DNA of 64,000 bases from Roseateles asaccharophilus. Lineage in GTDB: Bacteria > Pseudomonadota > Gammaproteobacteria > Burkholderiales > Burkholderiaceae_C. Below, one piece after another: positions 10,449 to 17,501 of the stretch. Numbering within the stretch: the stretch's first letter is position 1; every line of letters begins with the position of its first letter. The stretch spans positions 33,765-97,764 of the forward strand of contig NZ_SNXE01000011.1 in NCBI RefSeq assembly GCF_004362405.1, given 5' to 3'. A model generated the notes under the pieces. The model was not told the DNA's origin. It saw nothing but the letters and a program-made list of their open reading frames with translations, and did not search any database. Both the position numbers and the translations under genes were made by a program.

Positions 10449-12184
10449 GTGAAGCCCACCGAGACCGAATGCGTTTTTCTGGATTGATGATGACCATGCG
10501 CTACCTGATTGCTCTTCTCTCTTTCGCGCTGCTGAGCCCAGCCGCCCATGCCTGGTGGAATGCCGACTGGCCCCAGCGCAGCCGCCTGGTGCTGGACACC
10601 ACGGTGGCCGGCGTGGACCAGCCGGTGCAGGCCCTGCCGCTGGCGGTGCGCCTGCACAGCGGCAACTTCGACTTTCTGGCCGCCAAGGACGATGGCAGCG
10701 ATCTGCGCGTGCTGGCCGGCGACGACAAGACGCCGCTGGCCTTTCGCGTGGAGCGCTTCGATGCCGTCAATGAGCTGGCCCTGATCTGGGTGCAGCTGCC
10801 CCAGGTGGCGCCGGGCAGCGACAAGACCCAGCTGCATATCTATGCCGGCAATGCCAAGGCCACGGTGGAGGCCGGCGCGGGCAGCGGCTTTGACGCCGCC
10901 ACGCTGAGCGCCCTGCATCTGGGCACGGCCGATGGCCAGGATGCCCAGGGCCGCCTCAAGAGCCTGGCCCCGCTGAATGTGGAGAAGGCGGGCTTGCTGG
11001 GCAGTGCCGCGCGCCTGGAGGGGCAGCCCCTGCGCTTTGCCGCCCAGGACGCGGTGCGGGTGGCGGCCGGTGGCGCGCTGACGCTGACGCTCTGGTTCAA
11101 GCCCGAGACCCTGGGCGACGGCCTGCTGCTGCAGCAGGGCGTGCTGAGCCTGTCCTTGCAAGAGGGGCGTCTGCAAGCCCGTGTGGGCGCGGCCAGCCTG
11201 AGCGGCGGCAGCCTGAACGCCGGGGCTTGGCAACACCTGGCCCTGACCCTGGGCCAGGGCCAGGCCCAGCTCTATCTGAATGGCAAGCCGGTGGCCCAGG
11301 TGGCGGCCCAGACGCCCGCCATCGAGGGCGAGCTGCGCCTGGGTGAGGGCCTCAAGGGCCTGATGGACGAGCTGCAGATGGCCGCCACCCTGCGTTCCCC
11401 GCAGTGGCTGGCGCTGTCGGTCGCCACCCAGGGCGTGGAGGGCCAGGCGCTCAAGGGCAGCATGGAGACCGCGGACAGTGCCGCGGGCGCCGAGCAGGGC
11501 TATATGGGCATTCTGGTGAAGAACCTCACCACCGACGCCTGGGTGGTGATCATTCTGTGCGGCCTGATGTTCGTGGTGGCCTGCTGGGTGATGGTGGTCA
11601 AGGCCATGATGGTGTCCAAGGCCGACCGCGCCAACCGCAGCTTTCTGCAGCGCTTTCGCACGGCCAAGGACGAGCTGCTGCATCTGGGCGGCCAGGAGCA
11701 TGGCGACTCCTCGCTCTACCGGCTCTACAGCGCCGGCGTGCGCGAGCTCAACAAGCGCGATATCGGCACCCAGCCGCCTGCTGACACCATGGCGGCCACG
11801 CCGCGCAGCCTCAGCGATGCCTCGCTGAATGCCGTCAAGGCCGCGGTGGATGCGGACATGGTGCGCGAGTCCCACAAGCTGAACTCGCAGATGGTGCTGC
11901 TGACCATCGCCATCTCGGGTGGCCCCTTCCTGGGCCTGCTGGGCACGGTGGTGGGCGTGATGATCACCTTCGCGGCGATTGCGGCCGCGGGTGATGTGAA
12001 CGTGAACGCCATCGCGCCCGGCATTGCGGCGGCCCTGCTGGCCACGGTGGCCGGTCTGGGCGTGGCCATCCCGGCCCTGTTTGGCTACAACTACCTGGCC
12101 TCGCGCATCAAGAACATCTCGGCGGACATGCAGATCTTCGTCGACGAGTTCATCACCCGCGTGGCCGAGGACTACGGCCGCTGA
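10445..12184 (+). CDS. DUF2341-LamG-ExbB/TolQ fusion protein
   Basis: An ExbB/TolQ/MotA-family proton-channel subunit with a large periplasmic N-terminal part. After a signal peptide (RYLIALLSFALLSPAAHA) comes a DUF2341-like region starting WWNADWPQRSRLVL, then a LamG/concanavalin-like region (about residues 170-345: LTLWFKPETLGDGLLLQQG, GAWQHLALTLGQGQAQLYLNG). A membrane segment follows (WVVIILCGLMFVVACWVMVV), then a cytoplasmic loop and the paired TolQ-type helices (GGPFLGLLGTVVGVMITF and GIAAALLATVAGLGVAIPAL). The first ATG overlaps the preceding stop as ATGA; ATGs at 10469, 10490 and 10496 are possible starts and the last gives the most compact signal peptide. With the two ExbD and TonB-like proteins downstream it should form an energised envelope complex. 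The role of the fused sugar-binding-like domain is unknown. Confidence 0.85.
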   Translation: MSEAHRDRMRFSGLMMTMRYLIALLSFALLSPAAHAWWNADWPQRSRLVLDTTVAGVDQPVQALPLAVRLHSGNFDFLAAKDDGSDLRVLAGDDKTPLAFRVERFDAVNELALIWVQLPQVAPGSDKTQLHIYAGNAKATVEAGAGSGFDAATLSALHLGTADGQDAQGRLKSLAPLNVEKAGLLGSAARLEGQPLRFAAQDAVRVAAGGALTLTLWFKPETLGDGLLLQQGVLSLSLQEGRLQARVGAASLSGGSLNAGAWQHLALTLGQGQAQLYLNGKPVAQVAAQTPAIEGELRLGEGLKGLMDELQMAATLRSPQWLALSVATQGVEGQALKGSMETADSAAGAEQGYMGILVKNLTTDAWVVIILCGLMFVVACWVMVVKAMMVSKADRANRSFLQRFRTAKDELLHLGGQEHGDSSLYRLYSAGVRELNKRDIGTQPPADTMAATPRSLSDASLNAVKAAVDADMVRESHKLNSQMVLLTIAISGGPFLGLLGTVVGVMITFAAIAAAGDVNVNAIAPGIAAALLATVAGLGVAIPALFGYNYLASRIKNISADMQIFVDEFITRVAEDYGR

Positions 12185-12191
12185 GCGCGCG

Positions 12192-12602
12192 ATGGCAGCC
12201 GATCTCAAGCAGGGCAACGAGCCCTACGACGACATCAACATCACGCCGATGTTGGACCTGGCCTATGTGCTGCTGGTCACCTTCATCATCATGACCACGG
12301 CCTCGGTGCAGGGCGTCAAGGTGAACTCGCCGCAGACCGAGGCGGCGGGCAATCTGGCCAAGCCCCAGACCCGGGCCATCACCATCACCGAAGACGGCTC
12401 GGTCTATCTCGACGCCTATCCGGTGACCATGGAGCAGCTCAGCCAGAACCTGGCCCAGTACAAGGCTGCCAACCCGGCCCTGCCGGTGGTGCTCAAGGCC
12501 GATGCCCGGGCGCAGTACGACAAGGTGATGGAGGTGCTGGAGCGGGCCAAGGCCCTGGACATCACCGAGATCGGCTTGGTGACCAAGCGCGCGGGGGCCT
12601 AG
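12192..12602 (+). CDS. exbD: Biopolymer transport protein ExbD/TolR family (first copy)
   Basis: A 136-residue ExbD/TolR protein, the usual length. A short cytoplasmic N-terminus leads into DDINITPMLDLAYVLLVTF, which contains the conserved membrane-embedded Asp of the family (LDLAYVLLV), followed by a periplasmic domain (ITITEDGSVYLDAYPVTMEQL; LPVVLKADARAQYDKVMEVL). It should pair with the ExbB-like fusion just upstream to use the proton gradient. The start is the ATG seven bases after the preceding stop; the open frame extends further upstream but that part is out-of-frame shadow of the ExbB gene. A second ExbD starts immediately after its stop. Confidence 0.93.
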   Translation: MAADLKQGNEPYDDINITPMLDLAYVLLVTFIIMTTASVQGVKVNSPQTEAAGNLAKPQTRAITITEDGSVYLDAYPVTMEQLSQNLAQYKAANPALPVVLKADARAQYDKVMEVLERAKALDITEIGLVTKRAGA

Positions 12603-13004
12603 ATGCAAGTCCAGAACGAGACCAAGCCCTACGACACCATCAATGTCACGCCCATGCTGGACCTGGCCTATGTGCTGCTGGTGGTCTTCATCCTGATGAC
12701 CACGGCCTCGGTGCAGGGCCTGTCCATCACCCTGCCCAAGCCCAGCAACAAGCCCAGCACCGAGAAGCATGAGCTCAAGATCGTGCAGGTCATGCCCGGC
12801 GGGCAGCTGATGCTCAACGGCGCGCCCGTCAGCGCGGCCGAGTTGGAGCAGCAGCTGCTGGCCGCCAAGGCCCGCGATGCGGGGCTGACTGTGGCCATCA
12901 AGGGCGATGGCCGCGCGCACTACGAGCCGGTGGTGCAGGTGGTGGATCTGTGCAACAAGCTGGGGCTGAACATGGCCCTGGTGACCTCGCGCATCGGGAG
13001 CTGA
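12603..13004 (+). CDS. exbD: Biopolymer transport protein ExbD/TolR family (second copy)
   Basis: A second 133-residue ExbD/TolR protein whose ATG follows the first copy's TAG with no gap. It keeps the family signature (YDTINVTPMLDLAYVLLVVF) with the membrane Asp, and a periplasmic domain ending in VVDLCNKLGLNMALVTSRIG. It shares the membrane region closely with the first copy, but the periplasmic half differs (PKPSNKPSTEKHELKIVQVM). This suggests an old duplication and perhaps a heteromeric ExbD pair. Paired exbD genes also occur in other TonB-linked loci. Confidence 0.93.
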   Translation: MQVQNETKPYDTINVTPMLDLAYVLLVVFILMTTASVQGLSITLPKPSNKPSTEKHELKIVQVMPGGQLMLNGAPVSAAELEQQLLAAKARDAGLTVAIKGDGRAHYEPVVQVVDLCNKLGLNMALVTSRIGS

Positions 13005-13006
13005 GC

Positions 13007-13714
13007 ATGGACCTGGCCGAGGATTCACTGCAGCCCGCGCGCGGGCGCCAGATCGCCATCAAGCTGCTGCTGACTCTGCTGGTGGGCGGCTTGGTCGTGG
13101 GCGCGGCCCTGTGGGTGCGCCAGCTCAGCGGGCAGCCCGAGGCGCCCAAGCGCCAGGTGGCCAAGATCAGCCTGCTGCCCGATCAGCCGCCGCCGCCGCC
13201 CCCGCCGCCGCCCAAGGAGATCAAGCCGCCGCCGGATGCGCCTAACAAGCCCATGCCGGAGTCCGCGCCCAAGCCGGCCGAGGCCGCGCAGCCGCGCAAC
13301 GAGCCCATCAAGATGGAGGGCGCGGCCGGCGATGGGCCCAGCGCCTTTGCGGCGGGGCCGGTGCGCAACGAGTACATCGGTGGCACGCCCGCCACCGGGG
13401 CTGCGCAAAGTGGCAGCGGCAGCGACCGTGCGCTGGAGCGCTTCTTTGCCAATACCGCGCGCCAGCTGCTGCGCGATGCGCTGGAGAAACATCTCAAGAG
13501 CGAGCGCTCCGAGGCCCTGGCGGAGTTCCGCGTCTGGGTGGAGCGCGACGGCTCGATTGCCCGCCATGCCTTGCAAAGCACCGGCGATGTGCGTCTGGAT
13601 GCCGAACTCAATGCGGCCCTGGACGAGGCGGCGCGCTCGCTCAAGCTGCCGCCGCCGCCCGCGGCCGCGGCCCAGCCCATGAAATTTCGCCTGCAGCTGC
13701 GCCCCCTGGGCTAG
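13007..13714 (+). CDS. TonB-like energy transducer
   Basis: A 235-residue protein with the TonB plan. A short cytoplasmic N-terminus is followed by one membrane anchor (IKLLLTLLVGGLVVGAALWV, about residues 22-41), a Pro/Lys-rich periplasmic linker (DQPPPPPPPPPKEIKPPPDAPN) and a C-terminal domain of about 90 residues (LLRDALEKHLKSERSEALAEF, then VWVERDGSIARHALQSTGD) resembling the TonB C-terminal fold. It starts two bases after the second exbD stop. The partner outer-membrane protein is presumably encoded nearby; the porin-like barrel downstream or the giant exoprotein pathway are candidates. The C-terminal domain is divergent, so the assignment rests on architecture plus context. Confidence 0.85.
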   Translation: MDLAEDSLQPARGRQIAIKLLLTLLVGGLVVGAALWVRQLSGQPEAPKRQVAKISLLPDQPPPPPPPPPKEIKPPPDAPNKPMPESAPKPAEAAQPRNEPIKMEGAAGDGPSAFAAGPVRNEYIGGTPATGAAQSGSGSDRALERFFANTARQLLRDALEKHLKSERSEALAEFRVWVERDGSIARHALQSTGDVRLDAELNAALDEAARSLKLPPPPAAAAQPMKFRLQLRPLG

Positions 13715-13740
13715 CGCAGGCACCGATTCACTTTGTCCGC

Positions 13741-15519
13741 ATGACCATGACGAACGTCCTGAAGAACAAGTTCCCCTTTGCGCGCCGCAGCCTGTGCCTA
13801 GCCCTGGCCGGCGCGCTGCTCTCGCCCCTGGCCCAGGCCGATGAGCGGCGCGAGCTGGAGCAGCTGCGCGCCACCACCCTGGCCCTGATCGAGGCCCTGG
13901 TGGGCCAGGGTCTGCTGAGCCGCGAGCGGGCGGATGCCCTGCTCAAGCAGGCCCAGGCCAGCCCGGCGCCCTCGGTGGCCGCGGCCCCGGCGGCCGCCGC
14001 CCCCGCGCCCTCGGCCGCGCCGGCCAATGTGATCCGTGTGCCTTATGTGAGTGAGACCCTGCGGGCGCAGATCCGCGAGGAGGTCAAGAACGAGGTGCTG
14101 GCCACGGCCCGTGAGGAGCGCTGGGCCGACCCGCGCGGCCTGCCGGAATGGGTCAAGGGTCTGCAGGTCGAGGGCGATGTGCGCGTGCGTTGGCAGATGG
14201 AGGACTTTGGCACCCCGCGCTATGCCGCCGGTGCCGCCGCCAACCCCTGCTACAGCGTGGGCGGCGGCGTGCCCGCCGAGTGCTACCGGGTGCAGCGCGA
14301 CTCGCCGGCCTGGGCGCCCGATATCAGCAACACCACGATAGACCGGCGCCGCATGACCCTGCGTGCCCGCCTGGGGGTCACGGCCAAGGTGTCCGATGAT
14401 GTGCAGGCCGGCATACGCCTGAGCACCGGCAGCAGCAGCGGGCCCAGCTCGGCCTCCCAGACCCTGGGCAGTCACTTCAACCGCTCGGCCATGATGCTGG
14501 ACCGCGCCTTCATACGCTGGGAGCCGCGCCACAATCTGCGCCTGCTGGCCGGTCGCATGGACCGCCCCTTCTACGGCAGCGATCTGCTGTGGCCGGATGA
14601 CTTGGGTGTGGAGGGCGTGGCGGGCCAGGGCGAGCTGGATCTGGCGCCGGGCGTGTACGCCTTTGCCAATGCCGGCGCGTTCTCGCTGGAGGAGTTCGGC
14701 ACCTCGCGTGCGGACAAGTGGTTGTATGGCCTGCAGGCCGGCCTGGACTGGGCCCTGGATGGTCATACGCAGTGGCGTGTGGCGCTCGCAGCCTACGACT
14801 TCCGCGATGTGGAGGGGCGCCGCGAAACGGCCTTGCCGCCGGCTGCGGGCAGCCCGGTGGCGGGCACGCGAACCTATCTGCCCTCGCAGTACCCGGCCAA
14901 TGTGCGACTCAAGGGCAATACCTTGATCAATCTCTGCCCCGCGGGCAGCGAGGGCAATGCCAATGTGCCGGCGCCCTGCACGAACGGCGGCCCGGTCTGG
15001 GGCCTGGCCTCCAAGTTCCGTCCCCTGAACCTCAGTACGGGCCTGGTGCTGCGCCATCTGGCGCCGCTGGAACTGGGCATCAACCTGGACTATGTGCGCA
15101 ACAGCGGCTTTGATCTGGCCGACATCAAGCGCCGCGCGGCGGCCAGCGGGCCGCTGATGGACAGCCTGGCCGAGAAGACCACGGGCACCCAGCTGCGCCT
15201 GAACCTGGGGCATCCCAGCCTGTCCAGTGCCGGCCAGTGGAACGCCTTTGTGGCCCTGCGCCGCTTTGAGCGCGACGCCTGGATCGATGGCTTCACCGAC
15301 ACCACCTGGCATCTGGGCGGCACCAATTACAAGGGCTGGCAGATCGGGGGCAGCTATGCCTTTGACCGCCGCGCCAGCCTGGGCTTGCGTCTGACCAGCA
15401 GCCGCAATCTGGATGACGGCGTGCGCGTGAAGCTGGGCGACGGCACGACCACCGGCACCCTGTCCAGCGCCTGGCTCAAGATCGACGTGCTGCAGCTGGA
15501 TCTGAGCGCTCGCTTCTGA
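13741..15519 (+). CDS. Putative porin (Porin_5-type beta-barrel)
   Basis: A 592-residue outer-membrane barrel candidate. The signal peptide ends ALAGALLSPLAQA. Next comes a short coiled segment (RRELEQLRATTLALIEALVGQ, with RERADALLKQA), an Ala/Pro linker, and from about residue 135 alternating amphipathic strands such as VEGDVRVRWQMEDF, MTLRARLGVTAKVSDDVQAG and RAFIRWEPRHNLRLLAGRMD. The protein ends in a Phe-terminated strand (LQLDLSARF), typical of Omp85/BAM substrates. The layout fits the putative porin family (Porin_5), which I recall beside ExbB/ExbD genes in other proteobacteria. Position right after the TonB-like gene suggests it is the outer-membrane component of this locus; its cargo cannot be told from sequence. 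Confidence 0.82.
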   Translation: MTMTNVLKNKFPFARRSLCLALAGALLSPLAQADERRELEQLRATTLALIEALVGQGLLSRERADALLKQAQASPAPSVAAAPAAAAPAPSAAPANVIRVPYVSETLRAQIREEVKNEVLATAREERWADPRGLPEWVKGLQVEGDVRVRWQMEDFGTPRYAAGAAANPCYSVGGGVPAECYRVQRDSPAWAPDISNTTIDRRRMTLRARLGVTAKVSDDVQAGIRLSTGSSSGPSSASQTLGSHFNRSAMMLDRAFIRWEPRHNLRLLAGRMDRPFYGSDLLWPDDLGVEGVAGQGELDLAPGVYAFANAGAFSLEEFGTSRADKWLYGLQAGLDWALDGHTQWRVALAAYDFRDVEGRRETALPPAAGSPVAGTRTYLPSQYPANVRLKGNTLINLCPAGSEGNANVPAPCTNGGPVWGLASKFRPLNLSTGLVLRHLAPLELGINLDYVRNSGFDLADIKRRAAASGPLMDSLAEKTTGTQLRLNLGHPSLSSAGQWNAFVALRRFERDAWIDGFTDTTWHLGGTNYKGWQIGGSYAFDRRASLGLRLTSSRNLDDGVRVKLGDGTTTGTLSSAWLKIDVLQLDLSARF

Positions 15520-15550
15520 GCGAGTGGCCGCGCACCAAGGAGAGCGTCCC

Positions 15551-16270
15551 ATGAAGACATGCCTGAACGCCCTGCACAAGGGGCTGCCTCTGTTGCTGCT
15601 GAGCCTGCTGGCCGGCCTCTGCCAGGCCCAGGGCGGCGGCAAGCCCGAGGACCGCGAACGCGCCCAGCTGCGGCGTGCGCAGGCGGCCCTGCAGGCGGCC
15701 CAGTCGCAGCTGCAAGGCCTGGAGGCCGAGAAGAGCCAGTGGCAGCGTGAGCGCGAGGCGCAGGCCCAGCAGCTGCTCAAGAGCCAAGGCGCCAGCCAGC
15801 AGCAGCGCAGCCAGATCGCCAGCCAGCAACAGCAGCTGGAGCAACTGCGCCGCGAGCTGGCCGAGGCCGGCGAGCGCCTGAACCGCGCCCAGGCCGAGGC
15901 GCGCGAGCGCGAGCAGCTGATGCAGCAGCAGCTGGCCCAGCTGCGGCGCGAGCAGGCCGAGCTGCGCCAGAGCAATGCCGCCCTGACCGCCTTGCTGGAA
16001 CGGCGCACCCAGGCCCTGAGCCAGGCCGAGACGCGCAACAAGGCCCTGCATGGTCTGGGCATGGAAGCCGTGGATCGCTGGCTGGCCAAGAGCCCGGCCG
16101 AGCTGAATCTGCAGCGCGAACCCCTGCTGGGCTGGGGCGCGGTGCGGGCCCAGGACAGTGCCGAGGCGCTGCGCGCGCGCCTGGATGCCTTGCGTCAGCC
16201 CCCAGGGGACGAGAGCAGCGTCGCCCAGCCTCAGCAAGGCGCCGCAGCGGCGGGAGGCGGGGCGCAGTAA
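15551..16270 (+). CDS. Periplasmic coiled-coil protein of unknown function
   Basis: A 239-residue protein with a signal peptide (LLLLSLLAGLCQAQ) followed by about 140 residues of Gln/Glu/Arg/Ala-rich heptad sequence (EQLRRELAEAGERLNRAQAE; EQAELRQSNAALTALLERRT), a clear long coiled coil. A short C-terminal part (residues about 165-215) has few charged repeats (GMEAVDRWLAKSPAEL). The start is the ATG after an AGGAG-type site (caaggagagcgtccc). Thirty-one bases separate it from the porin gene, so it is probably the last gene of the exoprotein operon. It could be a periplasmic spacer or chaperone; I do not recognise a named family. Confidence 0.75.
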   Translation: MKTCLNALHKGLPLLLLSLLAGLCQAQGGGKPEDRERAQLRRAQAALQAAQSQLQGLEAEKSQWQREREAQAQQLLKSQGASQQQRSQIASQQQQLEQLRRELAEAGERLNRAQAEAREREQLMQQQLAQLRREQAELRQSNAALTALLERRTQALSQAETRNKALHGLGMEAVDRWLAKSPAELNLQREPLLGWGAVRAQDSAEALRARLDALRQPPGDESSVAQPQQGAAAAGGGAQ

Positions 16271-16305
16271 GCGGCCTTGTTTGCCCCAGCCTTTGTCAGC
16301 CCGGC

Positions 16306-17295
16306 TCAGTAGCCGAAGCGGGCCTTGTAGGCCCCGGGATGGATGCGGCGGGCGCGGTAGTCAATGCCGCTGAAGGCCGCATAGTCCTCCAGGCTGCGGA
16401 CCTGGCCCAGGCCATAGACACCCAGGTCCGCCCCCTCCCAGAGCAGGGCGCGCAGCCGCGCTGCCGCTGCGCTTTGCAGGGCGGCGGCGCTGGCCTGGGT
16501 GCGGCCGCGCAGCGCCTCCAGCTCCGCCGACCAGTGCAGGGGGCGTGAGGGGGGCGACTGCGGGTCCAGATAGGCGTGGTACAGGGGCAGATCGGGGATG
16601 TGGAAGATGTCCCAGCCGCGGGTCCAGGCGCGCAGGGCATAGGCCTGCTCCTCGCCGTGAAAGTAAAGATATGGGTCGTAGGGCAGGGCCTGGACCAGAT
16701 GACCCGGCCCGAACAGGCAGCCGCCCGCCACATGCAGACCCAGCACGGCTTGCTCGCTGTCCACCGGCACGCTTTCGAAGAGCAGGGTGGGGTGCTCGTC
16801 GGCAAATGTGCAGCCGCTCTTGACCACATGGGCCAGTACGCCGCGCGTGACCGGCTCGGGCAAGGGGTTGCCCCCGACCATGCGAAAGGGGTTGGGGTAG
16901 GCGCTGATCAGGAACTTGGGGTTGTGCTGCTCGCAGGCCCGGCCCCAGGCGATCAGGCGCTCATCCCAGCCCGGCTCGAAGCAGCTGTGGGCGTCGATCT
17001 GCAGGAACCAGCGCTCGCCATGGTACAGGCTCATGGCCAGGGCACGTGCCCAGCAGGGGCCACGCGCTTCCAGCGGGTGCAGCTGCAGGCGACGCAGCCT
17101 TGGGGCCAGCTCGGGCTGGTCGAGCGCCGGGCGGTGCTCGGGCCACTGCTGTTCGACGAGCCCGAACACCAGACGCTCGGGATGTCGCGCCTGCGAGATG
17201 GCGTTGAGCAGGGTGAACTCCAGCAGGGGCTCGCACAAGGCTGCCACGCTGATGAAGAGACGGTCCGCAGCGGGGGCGGGAGGGGCTGGAGACAT
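16306..17295 (-). CDS. GlcNAc-type glycosyltransferase (Skp1 GlcNAc-transferase-like)
   Basis: About 329 residues from the chosen start (MSPAPPAPAADRLFISVAAL); the frame is open 26 codons further but that stretch is Arg/Gly-rich and unlikely to be coded. Features fit the family of bacterial and eukaryotic UDP-GlcNAc transferases related to the Dictyostelium Skp1 enzyme: the opening (FISVAALCEPLLEFTLLNAI), a DxH-type metal site in WFLQIDAHSCFEPGWDE, an acceptor region (VAGGCLFGPGHLVQALPYDP) and FHGEEQAYALRAWTRGWDIF. No signal peptide, so cytoplasmic. It lies alone on the minus strand, convergent with the exoprotein operon and divergent from the PhoX gene. The acceptor, protein or polysaccharide, is unknown. 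Confidence 0.75.
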   Translation of the reverse strand: MSPAPPAPAADRLFISVAALCEPLLEFTLLNAISQARHPERLVFGLVEQQWPEHRPALDQPELAPRLRRLQLHPLEARGPCWARALAMSLYHGERWFLQIDAHSCFEPGWDERLIAWGRACEQHNPKFLISAYPNPFRMVGGNPLPEPVTRGVLAHVVKSGCTFADEHPTLLFESVPVDSEQAVLGLHVAGGCLFGPGHLVQALPYDPYLYFHGEEQAYALRAWTRGWDIFHIPDLPLYHAYLDPQSPPSRPLHWSAELEALRGRTQASAAALQSAAAARLRALLWEGADLGVYGLGQVRSLEDYAAFSGIDYRARRIHPGAYKARFGY

Positions 17296-17501
17296 GGGCG
17301 TGTGATGGTGCCGCCGCCATATGACGCGACCGCGACCGCCGCCGCCGCGATTGCGAGCACTGCCGCGCGGCACGCGTGGCTGGCCCCCTGATCGCGGGGG
17401 GTGTGGCCCGAAAGGCCCAGACCCCCGTCACGGGCCTGCAGTCCTGCGCGTCCACAGTCCGGGAGGTTTTGATCCCCCCCACTTGGCAGGAGAACGCAGC
17501 G

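Noticed and set aside
13798..16089. Long minus-strand frame antisense to the porin and coiled-coil genes
   Set aside because: Low-complexity Arg/Ser/Ala translation with no motif, mirror of two genes with signal peptides.
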